Source: CAYJAZ01 sp964371865 (GTDB lineage Bacteria; Desulfobacterota; Desulfovibrionia; Desulfovibrionales; Desulfovibrionaceae). From it: DNA of 46,932 nt. A model generated the notes under the pieces. That model did not search any database. It was given only the letters and a program-made list of their open reading frames with translations, and was not told the origin of the DNA. The translations under genes were made by a program, and so were the position numbers. Within the stretch, counting starts at the first letter, position 1, and each line of letters opens with the position of its first letter. Positions 1-8,776 of the stretch are shown one piece after another. The stretch covers positions 1 to 46,932 of the forward strand of contig CAYJOR010000019.1 of assembly GCA_964371865.1 (NCBI GenBank), in the 5' to 3' direction.

Positions 1-47
1 AACACTCCTTGGAAAAATTAACAAGCATTTTGACGACACTATTTAGG
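1..47. repeat. Right end of a family II inverted-repeat element (cut by window edge)
   Basis: The stretch ending at about 45 reads TTTTGACGACACTATTTA. It matches the right terminus of the complete family II element at 20099-20246 (ATTTTGGCGACACTATCTA). The left part lies outside the window. A terminal TA dinucleotide is present as in the other copies. Confidence 0.6.
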
Positions 48-230
48 AAATAATTCGTAATCAATTGCATAATTATTTTCAGGTAGTGGAAAACTCTTTC
101 TTTTAATAGTTGTGTCGAAGTTTTAATTTATAAAGGAGAGCTTGTAGAAAATACTGATATCGACTAAAGTAAAATTAAATAGTGTCGAATAGTAGATTAT
201 ACGCATGTAATTATCTTTTGGAGGTTGGCT

Positions 231-2183
231 ATGTCTGAAGTTTCCAGAGTTTCTTTTTCATTGAACACATTTAGTCTAGGTAATAATATGTTTAATAAGC
301 AAAAAGAAGATAAAACACAGAATCCATTTGCTTACGCTTCTTATGATAAAGTTACTTTATCTATTGATAGTATTGAAGAATATAATAAAAATATTAAAAA
401 TTTTACCGCTGTAGACGACTTCAATCTAAACTCAAGTAAAACAACAATATTAGATGAGATTACAAATTCTAAATCAAAAGTAGAAGCTAAAGATCTTACA
501 GAAGCACTTGTAAGCAATACATTTGCTGATGGCTCAAAAATTTCAGTACATGCGCTGCAAGAAGAGGAAGGTAAGACAAATCAGACATATTACGTCAATA
601 TAACAAAAGAGGATGGCTCTAAAGAAATTCTTCAACTCTCTGAAAATACAGTATTTAGTACAGATGAAAATGGAAAGGTGATAATGAGAGAATTTGAAGA
701 GGGGCAAATTGCAGTAGGTACAGACACAGACGATTTTGTAATCACCATTAAAGAGGGTGATTTTATTGCAGGTGCTGGAAATGATACTATATTCAATATA
801 GCACAAGGCTCGAACCTAATGCTTGGTGATGGTAATAACAAAATTATAGGCGCGAACGATGAGGTAAGATTCAACGTTACAGCAGGTAATGGCGATAACA
901 CTGTAGAAAGTGGATATATTTCAGGGTCTTTCGGCGATGGTGACAATAACATAGATGCTAAAAATGTTGGTACTGTAACCTTTGGAAACGGAAAAAATAC
1001 GATATTAGCTGACTTTATTGACTCTCTCAAAATGGGTGATGGAGACAATAATATTAAAGTAGAAGTCACGGTTGAAGAGCTTATTCTTGGCGATGGGGAT
1101 AATAAAGTTTACGCTTGGGATTCAGATGTGTCAGAAGATAAAGTAGCTAAGAGTATTGGCTCTATCAGCATGGGCGATGGAGATAACTCAGTTATGTCAA
1201 CAATCATTGGCAATATAGAAGCCGGTGATGGCAAAAATGACTTGAAACTTCAAGCTTTTACAGGTGAAATGAATCTAGGTGACGGAGATAACGATATTTT
1301 TATCGAGTTCTTTATACCGAATGCGTCAGTAAATGTAGGCGATGGTAATAATTCTATTTTTATTGACCAAGGAAAGATTAATGCAGGAAAATTCAATGTA
1401 GGCGATGGAAATAATAAGGTAAATCTTGTTGAAGTTATGGGTGATATGTCATTTGGTGACGGTGATAATACGATAAAATCTGACGATACAAGAAATCTAA
1501 ATCTCTCACTTGGTGATGGCAATAATTCTTTTGAAGCGGCTGATATTTCAAATTCTACGCTTACTTTTGGCGATGGAAAAAACACTGCTTCAGTGGCATC
1601 AGTAGATGATTTGTTGAATATCAATAATGGTTCAGGTACGTTAGATTTTGAAGTAAAACTTTCTGCTAATGGATTAAATATAAATAATGATGGTATAACT
1701 CAAGGCAATATTCAAGGCTCAGTTACTAATAGTAGTTTGAATTTATTGAATAATTCAAAATTAAATATTGATGGGTATGTAAGTAGTACAAATATTAATA
1801 TGCAGGGAAGTGAAAACGCAATTGAAGCTACAGGAGTTTTTAGTTCAAACCTTCAAATGGCAGGATTAAAGAATACACTTGAAACTACAGTACTTTATGA
1901 AAGCACTGTGAATGCAGAAAGCTTTATTTTGAATGATTCTGCTCTTGTGAAATCACTTGTAAATGAAAAAGAAATTTCCAATATTGAATCAGATTTTGAA
2001 ATAAAAAAAGTAAATGATATGTATGAAACTTTGATTAAAAACTATACGTCTAAAATGACAAAATTTATAAATGATAGATATGAAAATAATGAAAGTCTTG
2101 AAACTCAAAGAGGTTGGGCTGAAATTGAAGCAGGAAACAAAAGTGCTATCACGCAAATACTATTAGGTAATAGAAGTGTATAA
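231..2183 (+). CDS. GDGDN-repeat beta-solenoid surface protein (RTX-like)
   Basis: A 650-residue acidic protein with no close family that I can name. The ATG at 231 is preferred over the TTG at 225 because GGAGG at 220-224 lies six bases before it. Residues ~180-455 hold one GAGNDTI unit and fourteen units of the form [L/F/M/V/A]-G-[D/N]-G-[D/N/K]-N-x-[I/V/L/F]. They are spaced 16-21 residues apart (one gap of 28), which is the length of one RTX beta-roll or solenoid rung with a single loop motif per rung. The C-terminal ~190 residues are Asn/Ser-rich and end in a helical, charged tail. There is no N-terminal signal peptide, which would suit type I secretion, but no secretion genes are nearby. 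Function is inferred only: a calcium-binding or structural extracellular protein. A decayed intergenic region follows. Confidence 0.75.
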   Translation: MSEVSRVSFSLNTFSLGNNMFNKQKEDKTQNPFAYASYDKVTLSIDSIEEYNKNIKNFTAVDDFNLNSSKTTILDEITNSKSKVEAKDLTEALVSNTFADGSKISVHALQEEEGKTNQTYYVNITKEDGSKEILQLSENTVFSTDENGKVIMREFEEGQIAVGTDTDDFVITIKEGDFIAGAGNDTIFNIAQGSNLMLGDGNNKIIGANDEVRFNVTAGNGDNTVESGYISGSFGDGDNNIDAKNVGTVTFGNGKNTILADFIDSLKMGDGDNNIKVEVTVEELILGDGDNKVYAWDSDVSEDKVAKSIGSISMGDGDNSVMSTIIGNIEAGDGKNDLKLQAFTGEMNLGDGDNDIFIEFFIPNASVNVGDGNNSIFIDQGKINAGKFNVGDGNNKVNLVEVMGDMSFGDGDNTIKSDDTRNLNLSLGDGNNSFEAADISNSTLTFGDGKNTASVASVDDLLNINNGSGTLDFEVKLSANGLNINNDGITQGNIQGSVTNSSLNLLNNSKLNIDGYVSSTNINMQGSENAIEATGVFSSNLQMAGLKNTLETTVLYESTVNAESFILNDSALVKSLVNEKEISNIESDFEIKKVNDMYETLIKNYTSKMTKFINDRYENNESLETQRGWAEIEAGNKSAITQILLGNRSV

Positions 2184-2463
2184 AGATAGTGTAAGATAAA
2201 TTTCTTGTGCTCTCTCAACTATATATAAGCTTTCCTTCTTTGTCGCAGGTAGCTTGACTAATTATGCGTTCTCTTTTCCCTTTTTTCAGAAATTTGTGAC
2301 AAAGCATTTCACTTGATTCTGAATGAAGACTTGATAGAGCCTTTGAGCCTAAAATGAGCAAGAATCAGCGCGAAATACATTATTTCAGTGGCATAGAGCT
2401 AATGAACGTGCTAAAACATGGATTACTGAATAAACTATAACAATTTGTAAAGTATTATAAAAT
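2184..2463. other. Gene-free stretch with a possible gene remnant
   Basis: No intact gene. On the + strand two adjoining short open frames at about 2265-2433 (the second ends WHRANERAKTWITE-stop at 2433) look like a protein C-terminus broken by a frameshift. I cannot assign a family, so this may be chance. Confidence 0.3.
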
Positions 2464-2498
2464 AGTAAGCCACCTTATTTTCTATAAGGTGGCTTACT
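2464..2498. terminator. Perfect 15-bp hairpin between convergent genes
   Basis: AGTAAGCCACCTTAT and ATAAGGTGGCTTACT form a 15-bp perfect stem with a 5-base loop. It lies between the ends of the GDGDN-repeat gene (+) and the RTX gene (-), so it could end transcription from both sides. The T-tract is weak on both strands. Confidence 0.65.
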
Positions 2499-2550
2499 TG
2501 TTTGTTCGGAAAACTATTTAGGAATATATTCTAATTATGGTATATTAATA

Positions 2551-5340
2551 CTATCTAAAAATAATCATTCCATCAAGGTTATCATTTAAAAACTGGTCCA
2601 TAAGATCCATATCATTAGCTACATAGTTGTTGTGAGTTGTTACATTAATAATTTGAGTTTCACCTGTTTGCATGTTCTCGAGCTGAAATTCTATGCTATC
2701 AGTATGGAAGATTATACCAGGTAGAATGTCATCGTCGTTCAAGAAAGCGGCTAAATCTAAAATATCACCAGCTTCAACATTTAGAACATGATCTGTGCCG
2801 TTTGTGAAATCTTCGGTTTCCCATACAAATATATCGCTTCCGGTTCCGCCGATAAGAATATCTTCACCGGCACCACCTCTTATGATATCGTCACCACCAC
2901 CGGTAGCAGAAGTTGAAAGATTTTCATAATTATCTCTGATAAATTCACGGAGATCGTTTGCTTGCCAAGGATTTTCATTATTTTGATATTCAAGGTAATT
3001 ATTTAGAATTTCAAAAGAATCACCATTTTCAAGGACGATAGAATTATTACTTAGATAGTCAGAAAATCCGGTTTCTTCTAGCAAGTAATCGGCATTAACT
3101 GCATCACCAAAGATAATGTCATTACCGATGCCTGATTCGATATTATCATTTCCGGCACCTGAAGCTGTTTTATCACCAACGAGTACGTCATTTCCCATCC
3201 ATTCAGACCAGTTTTGAACTTCGCTGCCACCGTCAGCACCTTCAGTGTAGTATCCTGTTGCTGATATATTATCGCTAATATTAATCAATTTAAGAGGAGC
3301 ACCTAGATCCTCAAGTGCATCTGGGTCAGTAGGGTTGCGGTCGTCACCGAAATCAACAACGCTTGAATAGAATGTGGTGCTGATTTGAACAATTTCTTTT
3401 GTGCCGTCAGCGTGTTTGATTGTAAGAGAGAGATGATCGTCATGAGGTCCTATTGGGCTATTATTCCATTCACCGTTTCCATCAAAAATAGAATCTAAGC
3501 TAGATTCACTTTTGGTGTATACAGATTCTCCTGTTTTAAGATTAACTTTGTATATATCATTTTTGCTACTTGTTGCATATAGATAGTCTATACCGTTTTC
3601 ATTTACTATCTTAAATACAGACGCAGTGCCGCTTGCAGAAATTGAGCCGTTCTCTAGGATTTCCATTTCAGCGTAAGCAAACTTTGCTCCAACTACTTTA
3701 CTTTCGCCAGCAGCAAGACTAGCAATTTCATTTCTGACTTCAACGTTTCCGGTTGTAGGATCTATTGTTAGGTCATCTTGTGTGAGTGAATTGATAATAG
3801 GATTGCTGTTGAAAGGGGTTTCTAGTAATATGTCATAACTATTTAGAATGGTTACATCAGAATTGTCGCTATCTTTTGCATAAACTGTTTGATTGATATT
3901 TAGTTTAATATCAAAATCACTATTGAGGAAAGTTTCAAATTGTTTGCAGATTACCCCTGCCTCTGTGAAAGTAAATGTAACAATTGGGCTTCCCAAATTA
4001 TCCCACACATCACCTCTGAGATAAGGATTATTATCATTATCAACATACATGTTACCATTTTGGTCATACAAATAAAGCACCACTTCTCTAGGGCCATATT
4101 CTGAAGCAAACATGATACCTGTTGAAATACCAGTCTTTGGAAAGTTTGTAAAAGTTCCATTTTCAAAGGTATAAGTTTTACTTGCATTAGTATCCTCAAG
4201 TGTAATGGAGTGGGAATCTGTTTCTTGAACATTACCATCAGGACTTTGATTAAACTCAGGTTGGCTAAAATACTCAGTAAACTTGAAAGTTTTCTCAATT
4301 TCATTATAGTCAGCTACTTGAGTTTTTGGAGTGAATGAACTCGGGAAAGTTATGCTTGGGGCATTATCAATAAAGGTGAGGTTGCCGCCAAGATCTAATG
4401 TAATATCTTGTGAGCTTGAAGCACCATTTGAATCTGTAACACTAATTGTTGCACTTGCAGAAAGAAGGTTATTTGGAAGTTTTAAAGAAGATAAATTATT
4501 ATCTTGATTGTCTAGATGAGTAATTACTTCACTTAAATTCATTGAAAATTCGCCATCAGCAGAAAGACCAACGCGGAACACTTCTTTACCACCTGCCATT
4601 CCTATTACATCATTAGTAGAAGGATCTACTTCTAAGGTAATTGGTTCTCCGGCGTGCACCATATCTGTATTAGGATTAAGAATTGTTAAAGCGAAGTTTG
4701 AGTAAACAGGGTCGTTTAGAGTAACTCCGGGTTGACCGGTGATAGAAACTGATGATGATATCGCGTCAACAAAGTTAGCAAATGAGGTTGGTGGAACATT
4801 TTGTAACGCATCACTATCTTGAACACTCATTGCAATTTGAGGATCTATAGGCGAAAGAATAAAAATTTGTGGTGGAACTTCTACTATCAACGGTAGTGTT
4901 TGAGCTGAATCAGCTGAATTAGTAGAAATAGAATTAACTGCATAGTCTGAACCTCCGGCGAGATTTTCGCCTAGAGAATCTACACCATCAGCAATAGTGT
5001 CAGTAGAGGTATTATAAAATCTACCACCGTCTGTTGCAACGCCTGTTGCAGGGCCGGCAGCCGGAGTAAGGGAATCGTCAAGAGCTGCAAAGAAATCTTC
5101 ACCTGTAACTTCTTGACTATCAATTAGGAAGCTAGGCATAAAGTCAGAGTTGTAAACAGCATAAAATTCTTCTAGAATAATAGAAGAATCATCTTCAAAA
5201 TTGATAATGAGATTATTATCAACTTTTTCGATTATAACACTTGTAGGGTCAAAATTAAAAACTATATCAGTAACATCATCTGTAATTACGATAGCTTCTT
5301 GCAAATTGCCAGTTGGTTTGAGAAGTTCTAATGTTGCCAT
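2551..5340 (-). CDS. Large RTX adhesin with BapA/LapA-like N-terminal module
   Basis: A 929-residue secreted adhesin-type protein. The ATG at 5340 is chosen (AAGGAA nine bases upstream on the minus strand) rather than the longer frame to 5391. Residues ~1-60 resemble the BapA-prefix/retention-type module (alternating hydrophobic strands ending in a DDSSIILEEFY-like loop). Residues 93-96 are P-A-A-G, similar to the LapG protease site of LapA-type adhesins. The middle is a long beta-rich Asp/Asn/Ser/Thr-rich region. RTX nonapeptides occur at ~716-746 (GNDVLVGD, GAGNDNI, GIGNDIIFGD) and ~812-840 (GGGDDIIRGG, AGEDILIGG). An ~89-residue tail after the RTX block would carry the type I secretion signal. 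No exporter genes are in the window. Role: attachment or biofilm, by inference. Confidence 0.8.
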   Translation of the reverse strand: MATLELLKPTGNLQEAIVITDDVTDIVFNFDPTSVIIEKVDNNLIINFEDDSSIILEEFYAVYNSDFMPSFLIDSQEVTGEDFFAALDDSLTPAAGPATGVATDGGRFYNTSTDTIADGVDSLGENLAGGSDYAVNSISTNSADSAQTLPLIVEVPPQIFILSPIDPQIAMSVQDSDALQNVPPTSFANFVDAISSSVSITGQPGVTLNDPVYSNFALTILNPNTDMVHAGEPITLEVDPSTNDVIGMAGGKEVFRVGLSADGEFSMNLSEVITHLDNQDNNLSSLKLPNNLLSASATISVTDSNGASSSQDITLDLGGNLTFIDNAPSITFPSSFTPKTQVADYNEIEKTFKFTEYFSQPEFNQSPDGNVQETDSHSITLEDTNASKTYTFENGTFTNFPKTGISTGIMFASEYGPREVVLYLYDQNGNMYVDNDNNPYLRGDVWDNLGSPIVTFTFTEAGVICKQFETFLNSDFDIKLNINQTVYAKDSDNSDVTILNSYDILLETPFNSNPIINSLTQDDLTIDPTTGNVEVRNEIASLAAGESKVVGAKFAYAEMEILENGSISASGTASVFKIVNENGIDYLYATSSKNDIYKVNLKTGESVYTKSESSLDSIFDGNGEWNNSPIGPHDDHLSLTIKHADGTKEIVQISTTFYSSVVDFGDDRNPTDPDALEDLGAPLKLINISDNISATGYYTEGADGGSEVQNWSEWMGNDVLVGDKTASGAGNDNIESGIGNDIIFGDAVNADYLLEETGFSDYLSNNSIVLENGDSFEILNNYLEYQNNENPWQANDLREFIRDNYENLSTSATGGGDDIIRGGAGEDILIGGTGSDIFVWETEDFTNGTDHVLNVEAGDILDLAAFLNDDDILPGIIFHTDSIEFQLENMQTGETQIINVTTHNNYVANDMDLMDQFLNDNLDGMIIFR

Positions 5341-5860
5341 ACTTATTTCCTTAAAGTGGTTGTAGTCAGTGAGAGTATTGATAGTTTTCATACTTAGTAA
5401 TAGTTTTCAAACTTAAGTACTTCAAACTTGTGATATTGAAGACACTATTCTTGTAAAGAATTCATAAATAAAACATGCCACTAAATAGCAAGCTATTTTT
5501 TTGTAGCTAAAAGATAAATCAATTGGAAGGCTTTGTAGAAAGCAGAGGCTTAGTTCTTTTTAATAGAGTGTTTCTCTATTGATACACAACAAAAATACAT
5601 TATATTATAATTTATATCAAGTATAGTTTTATATATATTAAAAATTTTTTTTGATAGTGTTTCTAAATTAATTCCTTTGAGGGGGTTACATTTATAGTAT
5701 GGCACAAAAATATATTTTACTTTATATAATATCTAGAGTCTCTTATCTCAATTCATATGCCCCTCATTCTAATTTGTATGTAAAATATATTTTTAAAGTA
5801 TATATTCTTGTCTTTTTCTAGTATATTGATTCGTTGAGGATTGTAAATAGTATAAATAAT
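5341..5860. other. Gene-free AT-rich stretch with decayed family I end
   Basis: No gene seen. The region is very AT-rich and holds the upstream region of the RTX gene on its left side and a degenerate family I repeat near 5656-5712. Confidence 0.5.
5656..5712. repeat. Degenerate left half of a family I element
   Basis: TAGTGTTTCTAAATTAATTC followed by a segment like copy C (21705-21846), including a GTATGGCACAAA box matching GTATAGCACAAA in that copy. No matching right end is seen nearby, so it is a truncated copy. Confidence 0.45.
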
Positions 5861-5900
5861 AAAAAGAGCCGTTCACTTTATTAGGGAACGACTCTTTTTT
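5861..5900. terminator. Bidirectional terminator after the DUF4062 operon
   Basis: AAAAAGAGCCGTTC pairs with GAACGACTCTTTTT (one mismatch). It is flanked by A-runs and T-runs, so both strands have a U-tract. It lies about 60 bases after the minus-strand stop at 5960. Confidence 0.75.
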
Positions 5901-5925
5901 GTATGTAGTCATCAAGTTTTAAGAG

Positions 5926-5948
5926 TAGGTATGTTTCTAAATTAATTC
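5926..5948. repeat. Solo family I left end
   Basis: TAGGTATGTTTCTAAATTAA is nearly identical to the left terminus of the complete family I copies. It lies just beyond the stop codon of the DUF4062-like gene and has no right end. Confidence 0.5.
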
Positions 5949-5959
5949 CAAAAGATGCC

Positions 5960-8704
5960 TTATGAACCCTTTTTCTTTTCAGCAAGAAGAGCATTGTCTT
6001 CTTCGAGTTCAATGAGACATATTTCTAAAAAGCTTTTTAAATTTCTAGATTCAAGCCATACATCTAAACCTCTTATTTTCTCTTTCCCTTTAATGGAAAC
6101 TTCAAGGGTAAAGTTGTTTAGTAGTTTAGTTTCTTCTTTAGATACTAGTCGGTTATTTGCATTGTTGAATGAGAATAACATGTAGTTAGGGTAAGTTATT
6201 TCAGCATCTTTATTCGTCTGTACAATGAAGTTATAGATGTGGTATGATGAGAAAAATTTTGAAGGGAGTAAAGGAAAATCTAATATACTGTTGAGTGAAA
6301 TACTAAACTGTCTATCATAGATTGAAAGAAAATGTTCTTCAAAATCAAGCTGATGTTCGCCCCACTGCACAATATCTTTTTTTATTTTTTTGTTAGATGC
6401 TTCAATAATATTTGAGAGCTTTTCAACAAGGAATTTACCTTCTTTTTTCATCTTGTTTATATTTACTCTTCCAACTTTACCTGAATTGCTTTGCATAGGT
6501 AAAGAATAATAGATTTCGCTTGTATCCTTTGGATTTAATTCTTCATATTTATTGTACAAAGAAATTAATTTTAGGTTATTAACGTTCATTAGAGTTTTTA
6601 TAAAGTTGATTTCAAACACCATTCTTTTTTTATCAATAAGCATTTTTATTAGGAATAGAACGCTCAAGGAAAGCACAGAGTAAAGAACTATTTCTGCAAG
6701 AGTATAGATTTTTAAAGTATAATCAAACAGAGAGTAGGATTGCTCCTTATAGAGAAGTATATTTTCATAGCTTGCAGGCGGTATAAATGAACCAGTGTGC
6801 AAGCAGTAAGCTGAAAACATAAATAAAGCTGTAGTAACAAGAAGTAAAAATATATTCATGTTTAGTACAAATTTATTTGCATTAAGAGTGCTAAAATTCT
6901 TCAACTTTTCAGTGTGAGATTTATTCCACTTATCAAGCTGTTCTTTGTTGTTGATATGTTCATCATATGATTGAACAATTTTATTGACGGACAGTTTGAG
7001 CATGAAAAAATAATAAAGTGATTGAAGTAGTATTTTACTTATTTTTTCAGCACTATAAGTATTGAATGCGTAATTTGTAAGGAAAGCGTAGTTTTCTTCA
7101 TCATCAATACCGTTATTGCTTTTCTTTTTTTTCTTTTCTTCCTCTTCTGTGTTGTTTTCGTCTTTATCTTCGTCTAGAGCAACAAGTTTTTGGGAAGGAG
7201 TATGTTTTTCAACTATAACTTTTTTTTCTTCTTTTTCTTTTTTCTCAGTTTTTTCTTTGTCGAAATCTATATATGCTTTAAAGTCATCAAGCATTTTTTT
7301 TGCTGATTCAGAGAAAACATCGCTTTTTATTGCTTCTCTGGTATCAATTTCACGCATGATATCACGGAATGAATGACAAGCATTGATTTTTTGAGTTTCA
7401 GTTAAAGATGATAGCTTTGTAGTATCTTTAGTATTTGAATTTTTGGAATATTCTATACTGATAAGCTTACTACAGGTTGAAGAGTAATACCATAAATCTA
7501 TACTTAAAAGCTTTTGTAAGTTAATGATAAGCTTATTTTTTAATTCAATTGTATCAACTTCAGGAGAACTCACGATGCCGATAATATACTTAAAGTGGAA
7601 TTGACATAAGAATGAGTAGCTCTCCTTGAGTCCAGAATATCTAAAAGCTTTATTAAATTCACTATTTACAGTGTTATAACCCTTATCTAATCTCATAAGG
7701 GCAACAGCTCTCATGGTGTGATAGATGGCAAAAAGAAATGGTTCTTCTTTTTCATTTATGCTTTCTTTTATTCTTTCAAGGGCATCATAAGCAAACTCTA
7801 CATCTTTTTTAGGGGAGTTTTCATTATATAAATATGCTCTTGCAAGCCAAAAACAGGTATAGAAATCTGAGGGGAACATAGCATGAGATTTTTTTAAATG
7901 CTCAACACAGTCAACAATGTTCCCAGCTTCGATACTTTTTAAAGCTAAGATTTTTTGATCTGTTATATCTTCTGATAGTCTACTACCGATTTCTTCAGGT
8001 GAACCAATTCTAAAAATTTTGTCTAACTGTTTTAATAAGTGCGACAAAGTTGCAGGCATGTCAGATTGAAAATTCACATAAATATCTTTTAGAATATGCG
8101 CTGTTTGCGGGAAAAGATGGAAGAAAGTATCTTCATCATCCTGCAAAGATTCATATGTTTTACGCAATTGAATATATTTACTGATAGTTATGCTTGAGAC
8201 AGTGAATATTTCACTTTTAAGACTGTAATCTTTTGTACTTTCTTCATTTTTTTGGAATACAGAATTTCTGAAATCATCAAGTATTGAGCTTACAATTTCT
8301 TTATTTGTACCATTTTTTATAGAATAAGTAGTTGTTGAGTCTAAAGTTTTTATTAGATTCTTAACATCATCACTAGCTTTGTCTTCATTATAGTTGATTA
8401 GGAACACAAGAATTGGAATCTGCTTATTTTGAGCTTCTTCAAGTTCTTTTTGAATATAAGTTTTGTCATGTCCTTCTGGCTTACTGCCAAGACTGTTACC
8501 TATGAGAAGGAGCATATATCTGGAACTAGCAACTTTTTCAAGGCTGTTTTCCAAAGGCGCACCAGGATATGAGCGGTTCTCATTAAGGTGAAATGCTTTT
8601 AATCTTTGTTGTTCTAGGACAATATCTTTATTAATTCCAATAGCTAGTTCTTCAACTAATTCGCCAAGGTCTTTGAAATGAAAAGAAATAAAAACATTAT
8701 TCAT
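5960..8704 (-). CDS. DUF4062/TIR-like + helical repeats + two-TM membrane protein
   Basis: 914 residues. Residues 3-105 look like a DUF4062/TIR-type Rossmann domain: VFISFHFKDLGELVEEL at the start, a YMLLLIG strand near 63-69, and KELEEAQNKQIPILVFLI near 86-103 (the EL..A....IPI pattern shared by both families). Residues ~150-460 are alpha-helical and TPR-like (SDFYTCFWLARAYLYNEN near 279-296). Residues ~483-535 are a strongly charged Glu/Lys linker. Two hydrophobic helices at ~613-636 and ~667-692 are followed by a ~220-residue C-terminal domain, probably cytoplasmic. It lies 72 bases after the single-TM protein gene (8777-10078) on the same strand, probably one operon. DUF4062 and TIR modules occur in NTPase/TPR defence and signalling proteins, but the membrane architecture here is unusual. 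Function is unknown. Confidence 0.75.
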   Translation of the reverse strand: MNNVFISFHFKDLGELVEELAIGINKDIVLEQQRLKAFHLNENRSYPGAPLENSLEKVASSRYMLLLIGNSLGSKPEGHDKTYIQKELEEAQNKQIPILVFLINYNEDKASDDVKNLIKTLDSTTTYSIKNGTNKEIVSSILDDFRNSVFQKNEESTKDYSLKSEIFTVSSITISKYIQLRKTYESLQDDEDTFFHLFPQTAHILKDIYVNFQSDMPATLSHLLKQLDKIFRIGSPEEIGSRLSEDITDQKILALKSIEAGNIVDCVEHLKKSHAMFPSDFYTCFWLARAYLYNENSPKKDVEFAYDALERIKESINEKEEPFLFAIYHTMRAVALMRLDKGYNTVNSEFNKAFRYSGLKESYSFLCQFHFKYIIGIVSSPEVDTIELKNKLIINLQKLLSIDLWYYSSTCSKLISIEYSKNSNTKDTTKLSSLTETQKINACHSFRDIMREIDTREAIKSDVFSESAKKMLDDFKAYIDFDKEKTEKKEKEEKKVIVEKHTPSQKLVALDEDKDENNTEEEEKKKKKSNNGIDDEENYAFLTNYAFNTYSAEKISKILLQSLYYFFMLKLSVNKIVQSYDEHINNKEQLDKWNKSHTEKLKNFSTLNANKFVLNMNIFLLLVTTALFMFSAYCLHTGSFIPPASYENILLYKEQSYSLFDYTLKIYTLAEIVLYSVLSLSVLFLIKMLIDKKRMVFEINFIKTLMNVNNLKLISLYNKYEELNPKDTSEIYYSLPMQSNSGKVGRVNINKMKKEGKFLVEKLSNIIEASNKKIKKDIVQWGEHQLDFEEHFLSIYDRQFSISLNSILDFPLLPSKFFSSYHIYNFIVQTNKDAEITYPNYMLFSFNNANNRLVSKEETKLLNNFTLEVSIKGKEKIRGLDVWLESRNLKSFLEICLIELEEDNALLAEKKKGS

Positions 8705-8776
8705 AAAATTTCCTTAAAGTCTTGTTTTGATTATGATTATATAAAATTTAAATAGTTACAAGGGTCTGTTTTGATT

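Noticed and set aside
771..1590. Possible CRISPR array or DNA tandem repeat
   Set aside because: The repeats are protein-level GDGDN units with varying spacing and codons; no conserved direct DNA repeat with unique spacers.
632..1624. Long antisense frames inside the GDGDN-repeat gene
   Set aside because: They are repetitive Leu-Pro-Ser-Pro shadows of the GDGDN repeats with no ribosome-binding site.
7116..7376. Plus-strand frame within the DUF4062-like gene
   Set aside because: A Ser/Phe-rich antisense image of the Glu/Lys linker; not a plausible protein.
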